Below are positions 1-6,918 of a stretch of 34,571 bases of DNA, one piece after another. The stretch spans positions 1-34,571 of the forward strand of contig JACRKX010000032.1 in the NCBI GenBank assembly GCA_016219715.1, written 5' to 3'. Under the pieces are notes generated by a model that worked only from the letters and a program-made list of their open reading frames with translations, ran no database searches and was not told the origin of the DNA. A program made the position numbers and the translations under genes. This DNA is from Actinomycetota bacterium. GTDB taxonomy: Bacteria > Actinomycetota > Thermoleophilia > Solirubrobacterales > JACPNS01. Every line of letters begins with the position of its first letter. Position 1 is the stretch's first letter.

Positions 1-51
1 CCGTGGGGGCGGCGCGGTGCGGGTGGCGCGGTCCCCGGCGAACGCGTGGGG

Positions 52-300
52 CTACGGGAAGAGCTGTTCGCCCGACTCGGCGTCGTAGACGAAAATCGCG
101 TCCACGGGGCAGTCGCCGGCGGCCTGGAGGGTCGTGGCGCGATCCGCGCCGTCGGCATCCTTGACGATCGACACCTCTTCGTCGTCGAGCTCGAAGACCT
201 CTGGCGCGGTGTCGACGCAGTCGCCAAAACCGAAGCAGAGGTCCCTGTCGACCCAGATGCGGATTCCGTTCTGCGTGGAGACTGTTCCCTCAGCGCTCAT
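52..300 (-). CDS. [3Fe-4S]-type ferredoxin
   Basis: A small acidic electron carrier of 82 residues. The N-terminal half has a cysteine cluster (DLCFGFGDCVDTAPEVF) and the C-terminal half has the CPVDAI motif. The spacing of five residues between the first two cysteines, and the lack of a fourth cysteine in that cluster, fit the single-cluster ferredoxins that often serve cytochromes P450 and related oxidases in actinobacteria. The length is normal for the family. The ATG start has no clear Shine-Dalgarno; TATCCT lies nine bases upstream, so a very short leader is possible. The next gene on the same strand upstream is an acyl-CoA dehydrogenase, 107 bases away, so the electron partner could be an oxidase of lipid metabolism, but no P450 lies in the window. 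The partner is unknown. Confidence 0.88.
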   Translation of the reverse strand: MSAEGTVSTQNGIRIWVDRDLCFGFGDCVDTAPEVFELDDEEVSIVKDADGADRATTLQAAGDCPVDAIFVYDAESGEQLFP

Positions 301-355
301 CAGCGGGTGAGGATAGACGTAGTCCGTGCCCCGGCCGCCCCGCCCCCAAACGCCA

Positions 356-379
356 ACGGCCGCCCCGAGGGACGGCCGT
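356..379 (-). terminator. Possible terminator hairpin after the acyl-CoA dehydrogenase
   Basis: ACGGCC at 356-361 pairs with GGCCGT at 374-379, extended by one inner G-C pair, about 30 bases past the stop of the acyl-CoA dehydrogenase. There is no good U-tract on the minus strand, which is common for GC-rich actinobacterial hairpins. It might equally be a processing or attenuation hairpin ahead of the ferredoxin. Confidence 0.35.
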
Positions 380-407
380 CTGGCACGACTTGCTTACGGC
401 TGGCGGT

Positions 408-1679
408 CTAGGCCGGAACCGCGGCTCCGTTCTGCGCGGCGTCGCGGGCGGCTTCGAAGCCTTCCTTTGCCTCGTCGAGCTGGCGACGGAACTCGCTCAC
501 CTGCATACGGCCGATGACCATGCGCTGGATCTGCGAAGTGCCCTCGAACAGCTGGTAGATCTTCGCGTCGCGGTACCACTTCTCGATCGGCAGCTCGGTG
601 CTCCAGGCGTCGGGACCGATGATGTCCATGCACTTGGCGGTGGCCCACATCGCGACGTCGCCGCACTTGAGCTTGCTCATCGAGCCCTGGCCGCCGAGCA
701 GCGGCACGCCGTTGCGACCCATCCAGCCGGCGCGCTGCACCAGCAGGCGGGCGGCGTCGATCTCGGTGGCCACATCGGCGATCGCCTGGTGCGTGCCGGG
801 GTGGTCGAGCGCGGGCTTGCCTTCGATCGTCTGCTCGTTGAGGTATTCGAGCGTGAACTCGTAGGCGGCGCGGGCGATACCGATCGCGCTGGCGCCGACG
901 AACGGGCGCGTCAGCTCGAACGTGGCGAGCGCGTTGGCGCCGCCGGTCTTCTGGCCGCTGCGGGCCTTTTCGAGCTTGGAGTTGAGCTTGTCCATGCCGC
1001 CCAGCAGGTACTCGGCCGGGATGCGGCAGTTCTCGAGCACGACCTCGGTGGTCTGCGAAGCGCGGATGCCGAGCTTGTCCTCTTTCTTGCCCTGGCTGAG
1101 GCCCGGCGTGCCCTGCGGCACGATGAACGACGCCTGGCCACGGGTGCCAAGCTCGGGGTCGACGGTGGCCACCACGACGGTGACGTCGGCGATGCCGCCG
1201 TTGGTGATGAAGACCTTGGTGCCGTTGAGCACCCACTCGTCACCTTCGAGCTTGGCCGTGGTGCGCAGCGACTTGACGTCGGATCCGGCGCTTGGCTCGG
1301 TGACGGCGTAGGCGCCAAGGTGAGCCTCGTCGGCCGACGAGAAGCACTTCGGGACCCACTCGGCGATCTGCTCGCCGGTGCCCGACGACGCGATGCCGGC
1401 GGCCGCCAGGCCCGAACCGGCGATCGACAGGGCGATGCCGGCGCAGCCCCAGTGCATCTCCTCGGCGTAGATCACCGAGAACTGGCCGCCTGGGTCGCTG
1501 CCCATGTTCATCATGAAGTCGAGCGTTCCGATGCCCTCGGCGGACGCCTGCTTGATGACGTCCCACGGAACCGACTGCTCGCGGTCGTGAATCGGTGCGG
1601 CGGGGCGAATGACCTCACGGGCGAACTTGTTGAGCTTCTCCTTCAGCTCAAGCTGCTCGGGGCTGTAACTGAAATCCAC
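408..1679 (-). CDS. Acyl-CoA dehydrogenase (FAD-dependent)
   Basis: A flavoenzyme of 423 residues that introduces the 2,3 double bond into acyl-CoA, the first step of beta-oxidation or branched-chain degradation. The middle domain carries the flavin/substrate signature AVTEPSAGSD near residues 125-134 and the FITNGGIADV stretch near 158-167. The C-terminal helical domain ends in YQLFEGTSQIQR, where Glu379 is in the position of the catalytic base of medium- and short-chain dehydrogenases. Length is slightly over the usual 380-400 because of an Ala-rich C-terminal tail. It starts at GTG with TTGGAG seven bases upstream. Substrate length cannot be read from the sequence. An inverted-repeat cluster in the divergent upstream region could be the site of a TetR-type lipid regulator. 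A thiolase and a hydroxyacyl-CoA dehydrogenase lie 5-7 kb away. Confidence 0.95.
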   Translation of the reverse strand: MDFSYSPEQLELKEKLNKFAREVIRPAAPIHDREQSVPWDVIKQASAEGIGTLDFMMNMGSDPGGQFSVIYAEEMHWGCAGIALSIAGSGLAAAGIASSGTGEQIAEWVPKCFSSADEAHLGAYAVTEPSAGSDVKSLRTTAKLEGDEWVLNGTKVFITNGGIADVTVVVATVDPELGTRGQASFIVPQGTPGLSQGKKEDKLGIRASQTTEVVLENCRIPAEYLLGGMDKLNSKLEKARSGQKTGGANALATFELTRPFVGASAIGIARAAYEFTLEYLNEQTIEGKPALDHPGTHQAIADVATEIDAARLLVQRAGWMGRNGVPLLGGQGSMSKLKCGDVAMWATAKCMDIIGPDAWSTELPIEKWYRDAKIYQLFEGTSQIQRMVIGRMQVSEFRRQLDEAKEGFEAARDAAQNGAAVPA

Positions 1680-1779
1680 TGTCTGGCTCCAATCTCGACG
1701 GCTGCGCTCACGGAGCCAGGCCCGCCGACCTATCGGGGAAAATTGCTGACTAAGAAATCACTCTCAAGTGTGGGGCTGG

Positions 1780-1812
1780 ACCGTTCGAGCGGTAAACGAT
1801 TACTGAACGGTC
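1780..1812. promoter_or_regulatory. Candidate operator: palindrome plus third half-site
   Basis: ACCGTTCGAGCGGT at 1780-1793 is an imperfect palindrome (12 of 14 positions symmetric). GACCGTTC at 1779-1786 recurs inverted as GAACGGTC at 1805-1812. It lies between the divergent acyl-CoA dehydrogenase and the CWB2 lipoprotein. Symmetric sites of this size are typical for TetR-family regulators of lipid genes, but the regulator is not in the window and the assignment is an inference. Confidence 0.4.
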
Positions 1813-1866
1813 GACAAGCAGGATTGTATCGGCGGTGGCCTCCTTGCCCATGGCTATCGTGCGCGA

Positions 1867-3108
1867 GTGATGTCCTTCACACGTCGCAACATCCAGGCGC
1901 GCTCAGCCGCAGCCGTTGCCTTGACCGCGATCGCACTGGTTCTGACCGGCTGCGAGCTGGGCGACGACGGCGGATTAACGGGCCTCAGCGGCAACTCATC
2001 GGCGGACGACTTCTCGCGCGGCACCGGCTCTCCGGCGCTGGCGACCAAGAACACGATTCGCATCCCCGGCGAGGATCCGACCGGCAACGCGGCGGGCGCG
2101 GCGCTGACCGTCTACCCCTCCACAAGCGCAGCGACACGCCCGAAGCTGGTCTCGGTCGTCGGAAAGAACGACTGGCGCGCGGCCATCGCGATGAGTGTGC
2201 TCGCGGCCCGGCCACTCGGCGCGCCGCTGCTGATCAGCGAAGAAGACGACGTTCCCGACGTAACCAAGTCGGCGATCGAGGCGCTCGGTCCCGTCGGCGT
2301 CACGGTTCCCGGCCGCACGGTCAAGCCGAAGGCACTCGTCGCGGGCAGCGCCGAAGTGCCCGAGAAAATGCCGCGCATCAACCTCGTCAACACGAGCTAC
2401 GAAAAGCTCTCGCTTAGCATCGATGCCCTTTGGATCACGCTCAACGGCGGCAAGCCCTCCGAGGAGGTGATCGTGACCACCGCGGATCCCGCGCTCTCGC
2501 GATTCGCGCTGCCGGCCGGCCCGCTTGCCGCCAAGACCGGCAGCCCCGTCTTCTTCACCGAGAAAGACAAGGTGCCGCTGGCCACGCTGCGCGCAATCGA
2601 AGCGCACGGCAAACCGCGCATCTACGTGGTCGGCCCACCGCGGGCAATCTCCGACACGCTGCTCAAGCGGCTCAAGCGCTACGGACGCGTAACGCGCGTC
2701 GGCGGCCCGACACCAACCCAGAACGCCGTGCAGCTGGCAGCCTTCTCCGATCCGCAGTCGGGCTGGGGCTGGGGCATCGACAATCCCGGCCACGGTCTGG
2801 TGATCATGAACTCGCACCGCGAGATGGACGTCGCCGCGGCGACCTCGCTCTCGGCCGGCGCCGCGTATGGCCCGCTGCTGCTCAACGGCAGCGCCGCCGT
2901 GCTCGACAAGTCGCTCGAGAACTACCTGCTCGACATCCAGCCGGGCTACATCGACGACCCGGCCAACGGCGTTTACAACCGCGCCTGGCTGCTGGGAAAC
3001 GAGTCGGCCATCTCGCCGGGGCTGCAAGCGCAGATCGACAAGCTCGCGCAGATCGTTCAGATCACAGGAGAGACCGGCGCCGCGCTGACCGATTCCGAGG
3101 GATTCTGA
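1867..3108 (+). CDS. Lipoprotein with cell-wall-binding repeat 2 (CWB2)-like repeats
   Basis: A 413-residue exported protein. A basic N-terminus (RR at 6-7), a hydrophobic stretch and the lipobox LTGC at residues 26-29 mark a lipoprotein anchored at Cys29. After a Gly/Ser-rich linker come three diverged repeats of the CWB2 type at about residues 100-150, 205-290 and 318-395. Each has the pattern of an Ala-rich helix, a 'PLLL/PVFF' strand and a helix followed by a 'VVG/LLGN' strand, for example APLLISEEDDVP and SPVFFTEKDKVP. CWB2 repeats in Firmicute and actinobacterial surface proteins bind anionic wall polymers. Here no enzymatic domain is attached, so it is probably a wall-binding or structural lipoprotein. 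The start is GTG 1867 or the adjacent ATG 1870. No Shine-Dalgarno is visible, but TATCGT lies six bases before the GTG, which suggests a leaderless mRNA. A small unknown gene follows 42 bases downstream. Confidence 0.8.
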   Translation: MMSFTRRNIQARSAAAVALTAIALVLTGCELGDDGGLTGLSGNSSADDFSRGTGSPALATKNTIRIPGEDPTGNAAGAALTVYPSTSAATRPKLVSVVGKNDWRAAIAMSVLAARPLGAPLLISEEDDVPDVTKSAIEALGPVGVTVPGRTVKPKALVAGSAEVPEKMPRINLVNTSYEKLSLSIDALWITLNGGKPSEEVIVTTADPALSRFALPAGPLAAKTGSPVFFTEKDKVPLATLRAIEAHGKPRIYVVGPPRAISDTLLKRLKRYGRVTRVGGPTPTQNAVQLAAFSDPQSGWGWGIDNPGHGLVIMNSHREMDVAAATSLSAGAAYGPLLLNGSAAVLDKSLENYLLDIQPGYIDDPANGVYNRAWLLGNESAISPGLQAQIDKLAQIVQITGETGAALTDSEGF

Positions 3109-3150
3109 AACAACGGCCGCCCAGCTGCCGGCTAGTAAAGTGACCGGTCG

Positions 3151-3426
3151 ATGAGCGAGTTCGAACGACCCGAGCTGGCCGACGCACCAGGCCGTCTAAC
3201 CGCCGACGACGTGCGTGCCATCTCCGGCGCCGCCACGCCCCACTTCTCGCTGCACATCCGCAACCGCCTGCGCCGCCTGATCGAGCCACTGCCCGCGGGC
3301 GATCCCGCCCGTCTGTACGCCGAAGCCGAGATCGCACGCCTCGAGCGGCTCGCGACTGAACTCGAGCACGGACCGAAGGGCGATTCGGACCTGCCGACGC
3401 TGCGCGAAGCGGGCGGCGAGGCCTAA
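3151..3426 (+). CDS. Small hypothetical protein downstream of the CWB2 lipoprotein
   Basis: A 91-residue protein that I do not recognise. It has no signal peptide, membrane segment or cysteine. The middle (about residues 30-72) is a charged, Arg/Leu/Glu-rich amphipathic helical region (HIRNRLRRLIEPLPAGDPARLYAEAEIARLERLA), so it is probably a cytosolic helical protein that binds a partner. Codon use with G/C at the third position matches neighbouring genes, which supports it being real. It lies 42 bases after the lipoprotein on the same strand and may be cotranscribed, although TAAAGT nine bases before its ATG could be its own -10. Its stop overlaps by four bases the stop of the convergent HD-GYP gene. 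Confidence 0.7.
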   Translation: MSEFERPELADAPGRLTADDVRAISGAATPHFSLHIRNRLRRLIEPLPAGDPARLYAEAEIARLERLATELEHGPKGDSDLPTLREAGGEA

Positions 3427-4616
3427 GCCGACTGCAGCGCTTCGCGCGCGCTGCGGCCGAAGGCATTGCTGAGCACGCGCTCGGGCGAAAGCTCGCCGCC
3501 ACCGATGCCCATACCGCCCCTGCCGTCGAACGACGAGAGCAGCGCGCCCACGATTACGGGGTCGAACTGCGTGCCGGCGTGGCGGACCAGCTCGGCGCGG
3601 GCGTCCTCTTCGGGCATCGCCGTGCGATACGGGCGATCGCTGGTCATTGCGTGGTAGGCGTCGCAGACCAGCACGATGCGGCTGGCCAGCGGAATCTCGG
3701 AACCCTTCAAGCCATCGGGATAACCCTTGCCATCCCAGCGCTCGTGCTCGTGACGGATCGCGCGGGCGACCTCTTCAAGGCCGGGAATGCGCGAGACGAT
3801 GCGTTCGCCGATCACGGGATGCTGCTTCATGATCTCCCACTGCGACTCGTCAAGCTTGCCGGGAGAGTGCAGGATCTCGTTCGGGATTCCGATCTTGCCG
3901 ATGTCGTGCAGCAGCGCGACGTCGGCGATCGTCTCGACGGCTTCGCGAGCCAGCGCGAGCTGCCCGGTCACCGCGTTGACCAGCTCCAGCGTCTCGGCCG
4001 AATGCTCTCCGGTGTAGCCATCGCGCGCCGACAGCGCAGCGCAGAGGGCTTCGACGGTGGCCTTGAAGCGCTTGCGCTCGGTGCTGCTGACGCCGCGCAC
4101 ACGATGCGCGAGCACCCCGACCATCGCCGATGTGGCGATGAACGTAGGCATCGCGACGATCATCTGATCGGCGCTAACCGGCCCATCGCGCAACACCTCG
4201 GCACCCACGAACAGTGCGCACCACAAGGCATAGCCGGGAATGATCACGTTCCAGCGACCCCAGTAGAAGAAGGCCAGGAACAGCAGCGGGAAGAGGTGGA
4301 AGGCGGAGATGCCGGGCTTGTCGAGCACGACGGTCGCGGCGCTGATCACCAGCGTCGCGTACAAGATCATCGGCAGCACCCACCATCGGTCGGCGCGCTG
4401 CCACGGCACCGTCAGAGAAGCCACGCAACCGACCAGACAGAGCAGTAAAAGCACCCACGACTGCGTCGATGCACTCTCGGTGCTGAGGATGTAGGCGGTT
4501 GAGAGCACTGCCCCAAGCACCCAGGCCGCGGCTGCCAGCCGCCCGACCCAGATAAAGGTCCGTTGTGCCTCTGCCTTCCAACCCTGCCAGTTGATTGAAC
4601 TTGCGTGTTCGTCCAC
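3423..4616 (-). CDS. Membrane HD-GYP domain phosphodiesterase (c-di-GMP), copy 1
   Basis: Predicted cyclic-di-GMP phosphodiesterase with an N-terminal membrane module. Residues 20-170 contain about five or six hydrophobic segments; the HD-GYP domain fills about residues 185-362. Metal ligands are intact: H205 (GEHSAE), H237-D238 (LLHDIGKIGIP), H266 (QHPVIGE), H289 and H291 (RHEHERWDGKGYP) and D319 (VLVCDAYHAM); the GYP signature is at 298-300. I chose GTG at 4616, with GAGGAA eleven bases upstream. An in-frame ATG at 4712 would add 32 residues of low-complexity Gly/Thr sequence, has no Shine-Dalgarno, and would translate the G-run leader described separately. The gene is one of three consecutive HD-GYP genes on this strand and is a close paralogue of the next one. 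The signal sensed by the membrane part is unknown. Confidence 0.9.
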   Translation of the reverse strand: MDEHASSINWQGWKAEAQRTFIWVGRLAAAAWVLGAVLSTAYILSTESASTQSWVLLLLCLVGCVASLTVPWQRADRWWVLPMILYATLVISAATVVLDKPGISAFHLFPLLFLAFFYWGRWNVIIPGYALWCALFVGAEVLRDGPVSADQMIVAMPTFIATSAMVGVLAHRVRGVSSTERKRFKATVEALCAALSARDGYTGEHSAETLELVNAVTGQLALAREAVETIADVALLHDIGKIGIPNEILHSPGKLDESQWEIMKQHPVIGERIVSRIPGLEEVARAIRHEHERWDGKGYPDGLKGSEIPLASRIVLVCDAYHAMTSDRPYRTAMPEEDARAELVRHAGTQFDPVIVGALLSSFDGRGGMGIGGGELSPERVLSNAFGRSAREALQSA

Positions 4617-4634
4617 GATACGGAAGATTCCTCG

Positions 4635-4662
4635 CCCTGTCCCCTTAGTCCCCTGTGTCCCC
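4635..4662 (-). promoter_or_regulatory. G-quadruplex-capable leader of HD-GYP copy 1
   Basis: On the mRNA strand, four runs of G (4662-4659, 4653-4650, 4644-4641 and 4637-4635) are separated by loops of five, five and three bases. This fits the G3+N1-7 quadruplex rule. The unit is roughly a 9-base tandem repeat (GGGGACACA, GGGGACTAA, GGGGACAGG). It ends two bases before the GAGGAA ribosome site, so folding could gate translation. Whether it folds is unproven. Confidence 0.45.
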
Positions 4663-4811
4663 ACGCCGGTGGGCGTTTCACCCGGCGCGCATAACGGCAG
4701 TATGACGTTCATTCTCTAGAAAAACAATCCAAAAACGTGGTATTTACGAGAAATTGGCTAGAAGAGTCGCTGGAGCACTGGGGAAGCGGATAGAACAGTT
4801 GTCTAGGCGCT

Positions 4812-6026
4812 TCACGTGGCTTGCGCAAGCAGCGGAGCCGGGACGGTCGAAGCGGCCGGCACCGTGGCAACCTGACCGAGTTGCTCGACGTGCGCGCTGA
4901 ACTCATGGCCGCGACTGTCGAGCACCTGCAGCAACGCCCCTACGACGGTCGGATCGAACTGCGTTCCCGCGCAGCGCGAGAGTTCGAGCCGGGTCTCCGC
5001 AACGGTCATCGCGGCGCGGTACGGACGGTCGCTGGTCATCGCGTGAAAGGCATCGCAGACGAGAACGATGCGGCTCGCCAGCGGGATCTCGCCCTGGCTG
5101 AGTCCGTCGGGATAGCCGCTGCCGTCCCAGTGCTCGTGCTCGTGGCGAATCGCACGGGCGACGGCTTCCATGCCGGGCACCGTTGCGACGATCTTCTCGC
5201 CGATCACGGGGTGCTGCTTCATGATCTCCCACTGCTCGTCGCTGAGCTTGCCGGGCTCGTGCAGCACCTCGTTGGGAATGCCGATCTTTCCGATGTCGTG
5301 CAGCAAGGCGACGTCGCTGATGTACTCGCAGTCCTCGGGACGCAGCTTCAACTCGTCGCAGACGGCGCGCACGAACCAGAGCGTCTCGTGCGAGTGCTCG
5401 CCGGTGTAGCCGTCACGAGCGGTGAGCGCGGTGGTCAATGCCTCGATCGTTGCCTTGTAACGCGTGCGCTCGCGGGCGCGCATCGTGTGGAATCGCTCCG
5501 ACAGAGCACCCGAGAGCAGCGCCACGGTAACGATCGCCGGCAGCGTGATCATCAGACGGCCGGCCGGATCGCCGGCGTCGCCAGTGATGACCGGCAGCGC
5601 GTAGGCGGCCATCGCCAGCAGCAGGTTGCCCCCCACGAGCCGGCGGTCGTGGCCGAAGAAGTAAGTCAGGCCGATCATCGGCAGCAGCAGAGTCAGCGCG
5701 ATCGACGGCGCGTCGAGCACGTACACGGCGGCGGTAATCGCCACCACGGCAAGCCAGTAGAGCGTCAGCTGGTACTCGCGCGGCAGGCGCGTCCAGGGCG
5801 TGACCAGCGAAAAGACAGATGCCAGCACGGTGCCCGTCAGCAGCGCGAACGTAGCGCTGTCCCAGTGGCCTTCGATCGTCGCGTGAATCGCGATCGCGAG
5901 CGCTCCAGAGGCCATTCCCACGCCGAACGTCAGCGCCATCCATTCACGTAGACCGCGGCGCGGCGCGTACGTGTCGTCTGATGCGATCAGTCGCTCCAGC
6001 TTCGCGTCGGTGTCGCTGTTGCTCAT
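4812..6026 (-). CDS. Membrane HD-GYP domain phosphodiesterase (c-di-GMP), copy 2
   Basis: A 404-residue paralogue of the downstream HD-GYP gene with the same architecture: a short cytosolic N-terminus, several hydrophobic segments at about residues 30-178, then an HD-GYP domain to about residue 370. All expected ligands are present: H211 (GEHSHE), H243-D244, H272 (QHPVIGE), H295/H297 (RHEHEHWDGSGYP), D325 (VLVCDAFHAM), with GYP at 304-306. Predicted activity is hydrolysis of c-di-GMP to pGpG or GMP. The start at ATG 6026 is set by AGGGAG six bases upstream; an ATG at 6068 is in frame but has no ribosome site. About 200 bases upstream are free of genes and hold two short perfect palindromes. 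The gap to copy 1 is AT-rich and could contain a separate promoter. Confidence 0.92.
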   Translation of the reverse strand: MSNSDTDAKLERLIASDDTYAPRRGLREWMALTFGVGMASGALAIAIHATIEGHWDSATFALLTGTVLASVFSLVTPWTRLPREYQLTLYWLAVVAITAAVYVLDAPSIALTLLLPMIGLTYFFGHDRRLVGGNLLLAMAAYALPVITGDAGDPAGRLMITLPAIVTVALLSGALSERFHTMRARERTRYKATIEALTTALTARDGYTGEHSHETLWFVRAVCDELKLRPEDCEYISDVALLHDIGKIGIPNEVLHEPGKLSDEQWEIMKQHPVIGEKIVATVPGMEAVARAIRHEHEHWDGSGYPDGLSQGEIPLASRIVLVCDAFHAMTSDRPYRAAMTVAETRLELSRCAGTQFDPTVVGALLQVLDSRGHEFSAHVEQLGQVATVPAASTVPAPLLAQAT

Positions 6027-6144
6027 CGGACTCCCTACCGGCCAGCGGACGTGCAAAAGCGCAAACACGGCCCGAAGCCCCGAATGCGCACTTGCGTGGT
6101 TATCTGTTTTTCGTCTCGGAGATCAGGCCGGTGACCTCCGATCT

Positions 6145-6177
6145 ACTCGCGAGTTTCGTCATGTGACTCCGGAGTCA
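6145..6177. promoter_or_regulatory. Two perfect palindromes upstream of HD-GYP copy 2
   Basis: ACTCGCGAGT (6145-6154, 10 bp) and TGACTCCGGAGTCA (6164-6177, 14 bp) are both perfectly self-complementary and lie about 120-150 bases before the HD-GYP start. Protein binding is plausible; the binding factor is unknown. Confidence 0.35.
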
Positions 6178-6200
6178 TGCCTCGAAGCTTGAATTTTGCA

Positions 6201-6229
6201 CCCCGGCTTGCAGGCCGGTCACGCCGGGG
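6201..6229 (-). terminator. Hairpin after the degenerate HD-GYP gene
   Basis: CCCCGGC (6201-6207) pairs with GCCGGGG (6223-6229) across a 15-base loop, directly after the stop of the 192-residue HD-GYP-like gene. There is no U-tract on the minus strand (GCAAAATTC follows). A GC-rich terminator is possible. Confidence 0.4.
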
Positions 6230-6231
6230 AG

Positions 6232-6810
6232 CTACGGCTGGGGCGTCCATTCCCGCGCCAGCGACAGCATCGCCGCGACGATTTCCGGATCGAACTGTGT
6301 TCCGGCGCCGGCACGCAGTTCGCCGGCGATCGCGCGCGGGTGCATCGGCGCCCGGAACGGCCGCGGCGAACTCATTGCCTGAAAGGCCGCGGCAACGGCG
6401 ACGATGCGACTGGCGAGCGGAATGTCGGTGCCCTTCAGTCCGTCGGGATAGCCCTTGCCGTCCCAGCGCTCATGCACGTGGCGCACGTGCTCGGCGACCG
6501 TTTCGTAGCCGGGCATCGACGCGACCAGCGTCTGCGCGAAGATCGGGGCGCCGCGTAACTCGGCGCGCTCGGTCTCGTCGAGCGGGCGCTTTGCGCTGAG
6601 CGTGGCTCCCCTTATTCCGAGCAGTCCCAGGTCCTGCAGGCCGGCGACCCTGCGGGCCTCCTCGCGCACGTTCGGCGGCGCCTGCATGCTCTCAGAGAGA
6701 AGCTCGACGATTTCGCGCAGGTCGACTCCGGCCAGCGACGGGTATCCGTCACGCGACTGGCGCGCCATATCCAGCGATGCGAGTGTCTGCCTGTGCCGTG
6801 CTCTTGCCAT
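6232..6810 (-). CDS. Degenerate HD-GYP-like protein, probably catalytically dead
   Basis: A 192-residue protein that aligns along its length with the HD-GYP part of its two neighbours but lacks their membrane module. DGYPSL near residue 21 replaces DGYTGEH. LQDLGLLGI replaces LLHDIGKIGI, so the H of the HD pair is Q59. RGAPIFAQ replaces QHPVIGE (A88). AVAAAFQAM replaces LVCDAYHAM (A141). HVHERWDGKGYPDGLKG at 111-127 and the AGTQFDP motif are retained. Four of the usual metal ligands are gone, so hydrolysis is unlikely, while the GYP face is kept. It may be a c-di-GMP or protein-binding pseudoenzyme. It starts at ATG with AGGGA five bases upstream. The reading frame is intact and codon use is normal, so I call it a gene and not a pseudogene. 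Confidence 0.8.
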   Translation of the reverse strand: MARARHRQTLASLDMARQSRDGYPSLAGVDLREIVELLSESMQAPPNVREEARRVAGLQDLGLLGIRGATLSAKRPLDETERAELRGAPIFAQTLVASMPGYETVAEHVRHVHERWDGKGYPDGLKGTDIPLASRIVAVAAAFQAMSSPRPFRAPMHPRAIAGELRAGAGTQFDPEIVAAMLSLAREWTPQP

Positions 6811-6840
6811 GCCTGTCCCTGCATGGGTTATCGGCCCGGC

Positions 6841-6867
6841 CGCCGCCGGGGAACACCCCCGGCGGCG
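6841..6867. terminator. Strong GC-rich hairpin between thiolase and HD-GYP-like gene
   Basis: An 11-bp perfect stem: CGCCGCCGGGG (6841-6851) with CCCCGGCGGCG (6857-6867), loop AACAC. Both flanking genes run on the minus strand, so it should end the thiolase transcript, yet the T-run (AGTTTT) lies on the plus-strand side. It may work in either direction. Confidence 0.55.
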
Positions 6868-6918
6868 AGTTTTGCCGCTACCTACGGCGGCGAGCTCCGG
6901 GCGCGGGCCCGGCGCGGC

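Noticed and set aside
390-2417. A 675-codon open frame on the plus strand.
   Set aside because: It is antisense to the acyl-CoA dehydrogenase and runs on through the lipoprotein gene in another frame. Its translation is Arg/Gly/His-rich without any domain, a known effect of high GC.
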